Shown here: one piece after another, positions 49,278 to 60,545 of the stretch
Numbering within the stretch: position 1 is the stretch's first letter
Layout: the number at the start of each line of letters is the position of its first letter
DNA from: Mucidula mucida
Taxonomy: Eukaryota; Basidiomycota; Agaricomycetes; Agaricales; Physalacriaceae
Length of the DNA stretch: 64,000 bases
Assembly: GCA_015501055.1 (NCBI GenBank)
Contig: JADNYV010000014.1
Location: 372,001-436,000 of the forward strand
Direction: 5' to 3'
The notes under the pieces: model-generated
Told to the model about the DNA's origin: nothing
What the model saw: the letters and a program-made list of their open reading frames with translations, nothing else
Databases searched by the model: none
Position numbers and translations under genes: made by a program

Positions 49278-52200
49278 ATGAAGCAATCTGCCGACACCAG
49301 AAAACCATACACCGGGCCTGTTCGCTCGATCGTCTTGGCCTTGGACGTCGGAACAACGTTCAGTGGCGTAAGGATATTTTCTTGGTTGCATGGAAGCAAA
49401 ACTACATTCTCTCTTTCAAGGTCTCATATGCTATACTCGAACCAGGCGAAATACCGAAAATACACGGCGTAACGCGGTACGTTTGCACTTGGTTGATCTC
49501 TTTCTTCTCATACAAGTTATTCAAGATTCCCGGGACAAGAGCATGTCGCAGGCAACTCGAAGATACCATCGGTCATGTACTATGATAAGGCTGGGAACAT
49601 GATGGCTGCGGGGGCGGAGGCAGACACAACATCGGCACAGTCGCAAGCAGAAGACGAGGAATGGATAAAGTCTGAATTGTGCGTCTCTACTTTATGCCCA
49701 TTGAACCAATAAATCAATAAGGTTGGTAGATTCAAGTTACGATTACGACCGCGAACGATGAAATTAAACATGAACGGGATGCGTCTGGGGCCATTACCGC
49801 ACCGCAAGACCGCCGTGCACGTCTTTGGCGATTTTTTGGCTTATCTGTATCAGTGCACACAAACATTCATAAAGGATACCCACGGGAACGGCACCGCGCT
49901 ATGGAAAGCCGTAGAACACAATATACAATTTGTGCTCTCACATCCCAATGGTTGGGAGGGTGCGCAGCAAGCGAAGATGCGGCGAGCAGCTGTATATGGC
50001 GGGCTGATTCCGGACTCGAACGAAGGCAGGGCGCGCATCCGATTCGTAACCGAAGGAGAAGCTAGTTTGCATGCTTGTGTCCTGAATGGTTTAGCTGATG
50101 ACATTCTCTCAGTAAGTGGGCAACTTGCTTTCTTACTAAATATCAGCTAACCATAAACAGTCCGAGCACAAGGCAGGATTCCTCGTTGCTGATGCTGGAG
50201 GTGGAACTCTGGATATCAGCTCATATACGATCCTAGGCCAACATCCCCTGGTCATAGAGGAAGTTGCGCCTCCGGATTGTATATTTGCTGGTTCCGTCTT
50301 CGTCAGTCGTCGCGCGCGGCAGCTTCTCGAAGGTGAGATCGACGCCTTATGTTTTGCCGGAGCTGACTTGCCTACAGAGAAGCTCAAGAACTCTAAATAT
50401 GGTACGCCGGAGACTTTGGACCATGTAAGTAGCTCGTCTCTTCATCGCCCATTGAGCTTAGCTTTGCTCTTAAGATCACGAAGCGCTTCGACGAAACAAC
50501 TAAACGACTGTTCCGGGTCAAGACCCAAACTCAGTTCATTGCGTTCGGCTCTCCTCTCGATAAGGATCCTGCAGCTGGCATTCGAAGCGGGCAGCTGAAA
50601 CTTACTGGGTGAGTTTAGCGATCAAGCGAAGTACCAAAAATGTTGTTAATGTCGCCATAGAGAAGAGGTAGCCGGACTTTTTGAGCCTTCAATACAGGGT
50701 ACGCTTCGTTTATGCTGCGTTGAGCGATGTTCAACTAACGCGCTCCTCCTTAGCCGCGGTCACGGCAATTAAAGCTCAAATTGATGCGTCCAAGGGCAAT
50801 ATTAAGGTAAATTTGTCCTGACCCAGAGGTGTTTGGTTGACGGACTACCGCGCAGTCTGTCTTTCTTGTTGGCGGCTATGCGGCCAGCCCGTGGCTTTTC
50901 AGCCAACTTCAAGAACGTCTTGCAAAGTACAAGGTTGCTGTCAGTCGTCCAGACACGCAAACGTACGTGTCCTAGGTATGATTTCCTTGATCAAACTAAT
51001 GTTTCGAAAAGATCGAAAGCCGTCGCCGACGGAGCCATTGGCTTTTATTGCGATCACCATGTCTCGGCTCGCGTGGCCAAGTTCATGTACGGTGTAGAGT
51101 ATCTACGCGCTTTCGACCCTAAGGATCCGGGTCATCTAGCGCGAAAGGATAGACTTACAGAACTGCCCTCTGGACCCAAGCTTCTAGCGGATGCGTTCGA
51201 TTGTATTCTCGCTCGTGTAAGTAGGGCTGTCCTCTATGGAGCGATTCATTGAGCTTCCTCTTCAGGGCACCAAAGTCAAAGAATCCACGGTGTTTACACG
51301 CAAGTACTGCACAGAGCTCACTAATCTGTCTATGCTTTCTGTCTTTGAAGTGGAAATCTGGTGCTACCGAGGCGGCGATAAGATTCCTCTGTGGATCGAA
51401 CGTCACGCAGGTGAGTTTGCCTGTGATGCGTCGCACACAGAGTTGACGCGTATTCTTGTACAGAGAACTTCTCTACACTCTGTCTTGTAAGAGCCGACTT
51501 GTCGCCATTGTCAGGTATCGTGGAGACCAAGGTCGGCAGAGACGGTCGATCATACTGGACCATTGTTTTCTCGATAGAGATACATTTCGGTCTTACTGAA
51601 TTCAAAGCTCGCATCAAATGGCTTGATAACGTGAGTTCCGAATCATACGTTGCGTGGTCTTATCTCAATTCGATTTCAAGGGAACCGTCAAATAGTGAGC
51701 GAGCAGACCTTGTTCGCTCGCGGAATGCTAACATATATACCCTAGTGGACCTGCTTCAATCATTTACAATGAACGTGGTCACCGCGTAGAGGAAGACGAG
51801 CCTGACAGCAATCCCGAGGACGACATGAGCGTCGAATCCCGTTCTGCACCAGTTTCACGGGCGCCGTCTATGGACACTCGTCGCCCACCTGAAAGTGTGT
51901 CGAGCCATACCAGAGCACCTTCAAGTAGCCATACTACAAGAAGTCCCAGGATACCTGATGTGGTGCATGCGCCGCCCTCTGGCTTGCAGACACCACTTGC
52001 GGAGCCCGAGCAACGCTCGAGAGGCCTGGAGAGCAGTCGCAGTAGTGCAAGTCGCGGACGGACCAAGGAGAAAGGCAAGGAGAAAGAAAGGGTCGCAGAG
52101 AATGGACACACGACGGAAGGTACGAGTACGCGAAGCTCTTCCATAGGCAAGATCGGTGAAACCCTCTCCTCGGTTTGGGGAGCTCCTGAAGCATCACCAG

Positions 52201-54191
52201 CCAAGAGTCCGACTACATTGAGGGAAGGCCGCTCGAGATTGGGTTCTGTTGCAGAAGTACCTTCAGTTTCAAATATCAATGTTCCCCCACCTCCCGCGCC
52301 GGCAGCTCCCGTTGATACTCCTCGCTCTTTGGGTATCGCGCCTTCCCTATCATCCAAGCGCGGATCGCCATCTGTGAGGAGTGTGGCACCCTCAGTCTCG
52401 CAAAGTGTTGCTTCCGAAGCGACTCCGTCGCGCAGGACCTCGACTGTTCATAGTCCAAGACACTCCACTTCTACTCCGGCGCACACCGCAGAAACGGTGG
52501 CTCCCGCCGCCCCAACAGTCGTCGAGAACGTAATTCGCTCTCCGGTTATTGCGCCCATGTCACCGGGAAGTATGCTAGCTTCAGGAAATCCTTGGGGCGC
52601 CGCCGCTGAACCTGAGAAGCCGGCGGAGAGCAGTGGTTCCATGTTTGGCTCTGGTTTGTTTTCTTCGCTCACAGGAGCAGCGTCTGGGGAAAACAATGGC
52701 GGGGGCAGTCTATTGGGTTCGTTATGGGGAAGCAAGAGCACGAAGTCGGCGACTCCTAAATCGAGTGGGACGCCTAAACCTGCTACCCCGAAGGTCGAAC
52801 CTGCACCAGAGCCTGCACCTATTATAGCGGAGTCTAGGTCTCCACGAGCGTCTCGTCCCTCTACACCCAAGCCTGCTGTCGAAGCTGCGCCTGCGACGTC
52901 GTCCAAGCAATCTACGCCCAAACCTGAAGGCTTATCACTAAGTAATGGGTCTGCAGCTACCGCATCTCCTAAACCACCTGTCACATCATCGTCGTCCGCT
53001 AAATCCAGCACGGCTACTCCCCACCAACCAGCTGAGAATTTGCCGGTTGAGGCTGGAGCTGGTAGTAGCGCGTCACCGAAGCCACCATTGTCGTCCTGGG
53101 GTAAACCCACTCCCAGCAAAACGCCTCAAAGTCTATCACTAGATAGCGTTGCTGGTGGCAGTGCATCCCCCAAACCACCTGTCTCTGCTTCTCCCTGGGC
53201 GAAATCCATCTCGGCGACTCCCAGTAAATCGTCACCCAAACTTCCACTCTCTCCACTATCTCAATCTACGTTCCCTTCTCCCAAACTTGGCTCGTCGCCT
53301 TTAGCGGGTGATCCGGAAAATGCAGAGCCATCTTCCTTGTTCGCTACTCTCTCTGCCAACCCTGTAGTGCCTGATGTGCAAGCTACGCCACCAGCACCAG
53401 ACCCAGCGCCTGAGCCAGAGCCACCTTCGTCGAAGAAAACGTCCCGTAAATCGTCATTGAAGCAGGCGATGAAGGAGAAGGAGAAGGAAGCTACGCCGCT
53501 CGTCGCTGCTGCGGTGACTCTCCCCTCGTCGAACAAGCCAACGCCGAAACCAGAGACAACGGATCTTCCCACCGCTGGGCCTCCAGCACCATCTCCCAAA
53601 CCCAAAACACAGGATGTCGCTGCTCCTGCGAAATCTGCAGCACCTTCGCCAAAGGTTGAATCTACAGAGGTGGCACCAGCAACTGAAGATGCGGCTCCTG
53701 CGTCTACTACGGTACCAGAAACGCAAGATGCGGCTGTTCCACCTGCAGCAGAAACTACTGAACAAGCAGGCAATTCAGAGCCCACAACAGAGCCCGCTCC
53801 AGTTGAAGCTCAGGCCGCTTCCGAAACGCCACCAGTGCCGCCTGCGGATGATGCTGCCGTGCCACCTGCGAATACTAATGATGTCGCGACGGAAGGAGAG
53901 ACACCTGCTGCTGCGACCGAGGAAACGGCTGCACCGGAGACGTCTGCGGCTGATGCAACCAGATCCCCTTTGAAACTGGATATACTGGAAGTGCCAACGA
54001 CAACACCAGGCCCGGATTCTTCGGTGCCGTTGACAGCAGTGACGACGACGGCTGAGGGTGACGAGGAGGAAAAGAAGGAAGAAGAAGAGAAGAAGGAGGA
54101 TGAGAAGAAGGATGAGGAGGACGCCGGTGGGAAGAAAGGGAAGAAAGGTAAGGGAGGTAAAGGTGGAGCAAAGAAGGGGAAGAAGAAATAG
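49278..54191 (+). CDS. Hsp70-like (HSPA12-type) ATPase fused to a 790-residue disordered tail
   Basis: The N-terminal about 550 residues are an actin/Hsp70-fold ATPase: phosphate-1 loop ALDVGTTFSG, FPGQEHVAGNSKIPSVMYY, the phosphate-2 motif FLVADAGGGTLDISSY (about 50170-50230), the adenosine motif VFLVGGYAASPWL (about 50850-50890), and WLDNGTVKYGPASII as the end of the domain. About a dozen short introns. The last Hsp70 exon reads on without a stop through EEDEPDSNPEDD into the long frame at 51825-54191. That tail is rich in Ser, Pro, Ala and Thr with recurring SPKPP, a Glu/Lys block, and a Gly/Lys end (GGKKGKKGKGGKGGAKKGKKK in character). There is no classical substrate-binding domain. If the tail were a separate gene, its ATG at 51825 would lie within 30 nt of the last splice, with no room for a terminator. 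Confidence 0.82.
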
Positions 54192-54554
54192 ATTTCTTGC
54201 TATTCTGGATTGTTGTTGTACAGTGTATTTATGTGTAGGGCTTGTATGATGGGCTTAATATGTTGAAATCTGGAAATGTTGGCAATCTGTATATCTCTAA
54301 AAAACATATGGAGCAACATAGGAACAAGTCGAGACTCGCTCGGAAACCCAAAAAGGAAGTACCCGCTTACAAGCGCGTCCGTCGAAAAATTTGCATGTCG
54401 CGTCAAAATGCCTTGTACCAACGAGGCCACTGTACGGCGTAGTGACGGTTATAGCTTGAATTGGGGAACCCCAGAGAGTTTGAGTCCCGTGATGCCGGCT
54501 CGCTACTTTTGAGCAATTTCTCCGGCGTTACCCGCACCTTGTCCTCCTTCCCTC
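54192..54554. other. Intergenic region
   Basis: 3' flank of the Hsp70-like gene and promoter of the pyruvate dehydrogenase gene. No RNA gene recognised; a tRNA B-box-like string near 54477 does not fold into a cloverleaf by eye. Confidence 0.45.
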
Positions 54555-56107
54555 ATGTTGGCCCGCCTCCGTGCCCCTTCCAGGCTGCTCAGAGCGGTGA
54601 GCATTTTGGTATACTAGCCATAGAATATTTATTGATTTGTCCCGAAGCCTTTAGCGCGCTCTATCCAAACTTCGGCGGACACGACGACGCTCCACCAGGA
54701 TGCGTCCGCGTCGAACCCATTCATGGTCAAACTGCACGAGGACTCGTTTAGGACGTACAACTGCGACGCGCCCTCGCTCGACGTCCAGGTCACTAAAGAC
54801 GAGCTCATGACGATGTACACCCAGATGACCACCATGCGCCGGATGGAACAGGCGGCTGGCCAGCTCTACCAGGCAAAACTCATTCGCGGTTTCTGTCATT
54901 TAGCTATCGGACAGGTGCGCGTTTTGTCTCCGAAAAAAGTGATGGTATTGAACGGGTATTTTTCATAGGAAGCCGTGTCAGTCGGCATACACCACGGATT
55001 GACTCCGGAAGACTATATCATCACCTCCTACCGATGCCACCCCTTCGCCGTCCTCCGGGGAGGATCCATTACTGGTGTCATTGCTGAACTTCTCGGTCGC
55101 CAAGGTGGTATGTCACACGGCAAGGGCGGTTCCATGCACATCTTCACGCCAACATTCTTTGGTGGAAATGGTATTGTCGGTGCCCAGGTTCCTCTCGGTG
55201 CTGGTCTCGCTTTCGCGCAAAAGTACAACGAGAAGCCCCGATGCACATTTGCGATGTACGGTGATGGTGCTGCTAACCAGGGTCAAGTGTTTGAGGCCTT
55301 TAACATGGTAAATCCGCTTAACAAGCGAGAAACTTGTTTTTCTTATTATCTTATTTCCAGGCTAAACTTTGGGACCTTCCTTGTGTCTTCGTTTGCGAGA
55401 ACAACAAGTATGGAATGGGAACCTCCGCTGAGCGTAGTTCTTCAAACACGGAATATTTCACGCGTGGTGACAAGATTCCCGGTCTCCAGGTAATTGCTTT
55501 TCGCATCTGGAGCGACTAGTTGTTCACCGTTGTTTAGGTCAACGGAATGGACATCATCGCCTCTAGGCAGGCCGTTGAGTACGCCCGGAAATGGACTGTA
55601 GACGACAAGAAGGGACCTCTTCTCCTCGAATTCGTCACTTACCGTTATGGTGGTCACTCGTCAGTCGTTGTACGCGTAAAAAGGTGGATATTGTTTACTG
55701 AGGTTTCACAGAATGTCCGACCCAGGAACTACCTACCGTACGCGTGAAGAGGTCCAGCGGATGCGAAGCACTCAGGACCCTATTCACGGTCTCCAGAAAT
55801 ACATTGAGGAGTGGGGTCTCGCCACTGAGCAGGAACTCAAGGTACGTGATCGAGCATTGACATGTTGCCGATCTGTCGAACTGATCCATTTACAGCAAAT
55901 CGACAAGGACGCCAAGAAGAAAATCGACGCTTGTGTAGAAGAAGCGAAGGCTTCTCCTGAACCTTTGCTCAAGGATCTCTGGACAGACATTTACTACGCT
56001 GGTACCGAGCCTCCTTTCATGAGGGGTCGTGAACGGGAAGAGGTACTGCATTTTCTTCTCAGTGTTGAGTTCTCTTGACTGATATTTTCCAGGTTCACCA
56101 CTACTAA
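54555..56107 (+). CDS. PDA1: Pyruvate dehydrogenase E1 component subunit alpha, mitochondrial
   Basis: Thiamine-diphosphate-dependent E1 alpha of the pyruvate dehydrogenase complex in the mitochondrial matrix; with E1 beta it decarboxylates pyruvate. The presequence [14 protein letters not shown] is interrupted by an intron. The mature part includes [33 protein letters not shown] and [13 protein letters not shown], then [14 protein letters not shown]. The TPP-binding motif runs from [19 protein letters not shown] to [10 protein letters not shown], followed by [20 protein letters not shown], the loop that carries the regulatory phosphoserine. The end is [15 protein letters not shown], stop at 56105-56107. 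Six short introns. Length and motif order are normal for the family, with no anomaly. Confidence 0.96.
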
Positions 56108-56397
56108 AATGAGCTTTTATCGGGTACCTTCTTATAGACGACGCATACATACTGATAATACACCGTGTATGGTGGCTTTCGCTTGCTGCTTCGAGTCTGA
56201 CCTGGCAGTCGTCTAATCAACATTTTCGAAGCTTGTCAACCTAGCAATGTTGTTAGCGAGATTGAAGACTGACTTTTGAGCGCGTTTGTGAAGATTTGAG
56301 CCTCGTAGGAAAGAGTCGCGGTTAATAATGCGGGGGAGAACCAGGCCTAGATCGACACGTCGCGATCGTTCCCACGGCTACTTTACCTCCTACCACC

Positions 56398-59142
56398 ATG
56401 ACCATCGAGGCACCTTTGACTGTATCTGGACTCAAGAAAATTAAAAACAGCGTTATTGGCAACCCCAGCATAAAACGCCAGTGCGCGCAGGACGAGGCTT
56501 TTGTACAAACGTGCGCTTAGTTTCCTTGCAGAAACGTCTCACATTTTGAGTTGACGCCAGGCTTGTGCAGTGTTTGAATTCCCATCCTGTTCTGAACGAG
56601 CCTCAAGGCTCCAAGGACGATGTCCGTATCGAAGCGGCTCATATTCTTGCTTCGCTTTCTTACGGTAGCAACCTCGCTGTCACGTCTTTCGATTGTTACT
56701 CAGTGTAAATAGGATCTGAAGATGCTCTCGCAAGTTTGCTTCGCGCCGACGCGTTGCGCGCTCTTATCTTCGCTCTCTCCAAACTACAACCCACGGACTC
56801 GCCCACGCTAAAGGCGGCCTTTGCCAGGGCGTTACGTGCACTCGCTGCTTCATTAGCGGATATAGTCGGTCCATCTCAGTGGGGACTCGCCGCAGACTCT
56901 TCCGCCATTAGAGATGAAGCTAAAACATCCCTCAATTACCTTTTCCATGTCAGTTACAAGACAAGTCTTCTTCAAAATCGTTGCTTGAATATCAATAGAT
57001 TGATTCCATGGACGTATACCTCCCTCTGCTGGCCGATTCATCCACGCAGACCAGCTCGTCCATAGCCCTTCTCGTCGGCTCTGCTGTACGAACGGCCGAG
57101 CATCGGACTTCCGTCACGGACTGGTTACCCCTCGAGGATCGCGTTAAAGAGACCAAGACGAAGCGCGGTTGGGAGAAGACGTCTGCCACATCAACCATGC
57201 TACACCGGAATGGGGGCTGGGTTGTGAGAAACGCGGCGAGACTGTTAGTAGAAACAAGTGAGTACAAGGTGCGTACCCAACTTGAATGGTCTACGCTTTC
57301 TTACAGTTTTGCAGTATCAGGAAAGCCTGTTACTCGCGTTAGCTGCTTTGTCGAAGGACAACGGCGCTGTTTCCGCTGCGCTTTCTAAACCTACTCCTGA
57401 GCACAACTGTAAAGCGCCTGGCTCTCTATCCATCTCTGTTACTGATCTCTATCCAGCCTCCCTCTGGCATATTCTGTGCATGTGTAAATCGAAAGTAACT
57501 GAAGTTCAGTTAGCAGCGTGTCTTTGGTCTGTCAAGTCAAATTTCACTTTCTTTTCAATGTTCTCATCAGGTCATCAGTGCGATCCATGTTATCAGAGCC
57601 CCACTACACTCGTCAATTGACGAATCGGCTGCGCGGACGATCTTGAGTGTCGTTAATCGCATGATTTCGACACCTTCTACGGAGAATCTGCAAAACCGCC
57701 GCAAAGCCTGCTTCACCTTATGTACGGCATTATTGATCTGCTTTCTTTCCTAATGATATCCTTACAATACCTCAGATTACCTCGTGAATGACGAAATGTT
57801 CATGTCGCAAATTGCCTTCGCGCGCGGGGCACTGGAGCGTCTTACCACGTTATTGAAATCCATCACTCCAACAGATCTCAATGAGCGAGAAGAGGAAGAG
57901 CCTGAAGCCGTTTCTGCGCTTAGAGAAGTAATAGCATTATGTCTGACGGCACGTCCACTTTTCTAATCTTCACTAGGCTGCGTTGACTGCTGTTGCTTCT
58001 ATGGCGATGCTCGACAATGATATTCGGCGCGCTGTCACCGACGAAATGAAGCTCTTACCTATCATCGAAATTGCGTTGGCCCATCGTCATATTGGAGTCC
58101 GGTACTCAGCATGCCAGTGCATTCGTTCCATCAGTCGCGGTATTGCTGTGTTGCGCACCAATCTCGTTGATACCGGGCTTGGTATGGCTGTCTTTGAGAT
58201 CTTCAAAAAGGAAGACGAGGATCGACGTGTGTTATCTGCTGCGCTCTCTGCGGTGTGCAATATAGTGAACGATTTTTCACCTTTGAAACCTGTGCGTATG
58301 TGTTAGATTGACTGATACATGTATCTGACATTGGAATAGGTTTTCATTGAGCGTGGGCTTATACCACGACTGATTCAGTTAGTGGAATGCGGTGATCCAA
58401 CTCTGAGATTGAGCGCCGTTTGGGCGATCAAAAACGCGCTGTCAAAGTCGCGATACAACGACAAAAAGGAAGTTCTGGCGTTGATTGGTGGGGCGCGGCT
58501 TTCCAGGTGAGAAATATACTTCACTTTCAAATTCAGGCTTGAACAGTATTTCTTTCAGTCTACTTACGGACCCGGTGTATGGTGTCCAAGAGCAAAGTCT
58601 AAGCCTGTTGAGAAATATTTGCACGGACGAGCAGTCAATTCAGCTTGTCTTTGGAGGAATGACTGTTGAGTTTCTGCTCGAAATCATCGTGGAACGGATC
58701 AGGTCTTCGGATGAAGACATCATGCTACAGGTATGTATTGCGGTGTCTCATTTGTTGATGTACTCAAAGATACTTTTAGGCCGTTTCTCTACTCGCCAAT
58801 CTAGCGAATGGATATTCCGACGAAGCAGATATCTTGCTCACATCATCGAAAGTACTTCCGGCACTGCAGACGTGTCTTTCCGAGCCACGGGCAGAGATTC
58901 GACGTCCCGCTGTAGGGTGTGTTTTACAGCTTGCAAGGACAAGCGCGAGGGCGCGTGAGGGTATGTTGGAACTTGGGTTGGAGTCTACGCTGCGGCATAT
59001 GACGGAGTGGAATGGGGGTGGGTTGACGATGACGCACGGGCATCCGGAGGCTGCGCGAGATGAAGAAAAATTAATTGTGGACGAGGCGCGGCATGCCTTG
59101 GAGATTCTCGAGAGTAGCAAGAGCACATTTACTAGTGTATAG
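56398..59142 (+). CDS. ARMC8: Armadillo-repeat protein ARMC8/Gid5-like
   Basis: Scaffold subunit of the GID/CTLH E3 ubiquitin ligase; in yeast Gid5/Vid28 binds the substrate receptor. The start MTIEAPLTVSGLKKIKNSVIGNPSIKRQ is the conserved N-terminus. Armadillo-type helices follow through many short introns: HPVLNEPQGSKDDVRIEAAHILASLSYG, LRALIFALSKLQP, VVRNAARLLVETSEYK, SLLLALAALSKDNGAV, VQLAACLW, AALTAVASMAMLD, IGVRYSACQCIRSISRGI, AALSAVCNIVNDFSPLK, LRLSAVWAIKNALSKS, VQEQSLSLLRNICTDEQSIQ, VSLLANLANGYSDEADIL, IRRPAVGCVLQLARTS. Stop at 59142. The conserved runs IERGLIPRLIQLVECGD and WAIKNA are typical of ARMC8. About 12 introns. Borders around 57590-57790 are approximate. Confidence 0.9.
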
Positions 59143-59292
59143 TGAAGGTATACAAGAACTCGCGAATTTTGAAACGGGGTCGCTTGCATGCCATTGTAAA
59201 CGATTATCTACTACTACAGCGTGGCAAGCCAGGCTAGCATGCCAAGTTGCGTGACAGCGCACACGTGCTCATTACTTACCTTGATCGCTGCA

Positions 59293-60138
59293 ATGCTGTC
59301 CTCGCGGTCTTTGGCGTTGCGGAAACAACTGCCTAGTCTCATTCGCCATCAATCTACCAAGATTCCACGCTGGCGTCAGTTCTCAGAGGACGTCCGTGAC
59401 GCCGAACGACGCGGCACGCTTAGAGCCCCGCCACCACATCATCCATATCCCCCACTCTGGCGGTGCAAAGAACTCGGTATTTTCTACCAAAGGGGAATTG
59501 TAGAAACATGGAGAAAATTCCAAACTTCCCCTGGTCTGTACAGTGAAAAACATTACATGGATAGCAAGCAAACGGCCCACGCCATGGGAGAGCTCGTAAA
59601 GCTGGCCTTCTGTCCTCTGCTGCCATTTGCACCCTTCGTGCCCAATATCATCTTCCCGATATCCTGCATCCTTCCCGCGCAAATGGACCGATATGCCCAG
59701 GAAGCATTGCGGGTACCGCCACCGGCTGATATCATCGCTGCCCGGGAAATGCTTGCCAAAATCGGAGGACTGGATTTCAGCCGTATGGACGATGAGCCTG
59801 AGATGGAGGAATTTTGGGAGCAGCACAGTGTGACGCTACTCACTCTGTGGCACTTGTTCCCCATGCCACCCTCGATTTTCCGTAAGCCTGCTTTCATTAC
59901 GCATCTGGATTCCATGGCGGCGGAGGACAGGTTGCTTCGTCAGAGGGACCTGGCGACTTTAGAGATGTGGGAAGTGAAAGCGTCCCTTGGTGAGCGAGGC
60001 ATGTATTTCCCTGATATGACAGAGAAGAACCAGAGGGCTCTTTTGCATTGGTGGGTTCATGAATCGGGAAGCGACTTGGACAAGCCGGAGAAGATGGTCG
60101 AGAAAGTCTTGGGATTGCATGTCTATTTTATCGCGTAA
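59293..60138 (+). CDS. LETM1-like mitochondrial protein
   Basis: The start MLSSRSLALRKQLPSLIRHQSTK is a typical mitochondrial presequence; the frame is open to 59221, but without an earlier ATG that fits. A single exon of 281 codons. One hydrophobic stretch (LAFCPLLPFAPFVPNIIFPISCIL) resembles the membrane segment of LETM1-type proteins. The following part (FLxx-like FRKPAFITHLDSMAAEDRLLRQRDLATLEMWEVKASLGERGMYFPDM) matches the LETM1 ribosome-binding domain pattern of two short helices and an RG turn. It lacks the long N- and C-terminal regions and EF-hands of full LETM1. A role in inner-membrane ion homeostasis or mitoribosome binding is inferred from family only. Confidence 0.75.
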   Translation: MLSSRSLALRKQLPSLIRHQSTKIPRWRQFSEDVRDAERRGTLRAPPPHHPYPPLWRCKELGIFYQRGIVETWRKFQTSPGLYSEKHYMDSKQTAHAMGELVKLAFCPLLPFAPFVPNIIFPISCILPAQMDRYAQEALRVPPPADIIAAREMLAKIGGLDFSRMDDEPEMEEFWEQHSVTLLTLWHLFPMPPSIFRKPAFITHLDSMAAEDRLLRQRDLATLEMWEVKASLGERGMYFPDMTEKNQRALLHWWVHESGSDLDKPEKMVEKVLGLHVYFIA

Positions 60139-60545
60139 GTACCCTCGTGTATATACAGTCTGAACTTAATTTATGAGTTAGAAACCCACTATGAAGTGTT
60201 CAAGAAGAACCATAATAGTGTGCAATGATGCAAACTCTGGTACGCATCAATCTTGCGCTCTATGTTCAAGGCAGTAATCTATCTTGCTTTAGAATTGAAG
60301 CTTGAACGGCGTCAGATCCAGACGCCTCAAAGAAAGGGTCTCGGACCTTGGGATCTGCACTAATATGTACTTGTATTGGACGGGAGTGGGCGTCGTTTTG
60401 CATCATATAATCGTCGGTACATTGGAGAAAGGGGAAGCTGTATATGACAATGATAGTACAGAAAATATTTCTCAAGAATGGAACGTCAGTGAATTGCCGT
60501 GGAATTGCCGGCCACGACCTATTAACTGACTACCATCTACTCGTC
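60139..60545. other. Intergenic region
   Basis: Nothing recognised besides the promoter of the following F-box gene. The frame is open upstream to 60444 but looks non-coding. Confidence 0.4.

Noticed and set aside
52900..53300. Short recurring strings suggestive of a CRISPR or minisatellite array
   Set aside because: They are protein-level SPKPP repeats of uneven spacing in a coding exon of a eukaryote, without spacer-repeat structure.
51779..53785. Long minus-strand ORFs of 192, 223 and 174 codons
   Set aside because: They are antisense to the Ser/Pro/Ala-rich tail of the Hsp70-like protein. Their composition mirrors the GC-rich codon bias, and no domain or splice logic supports them.
54440..54520. 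tRNA-like B-box string
   Set aside because: No matching A box, acceptor stem or anticodon arm could be folded.
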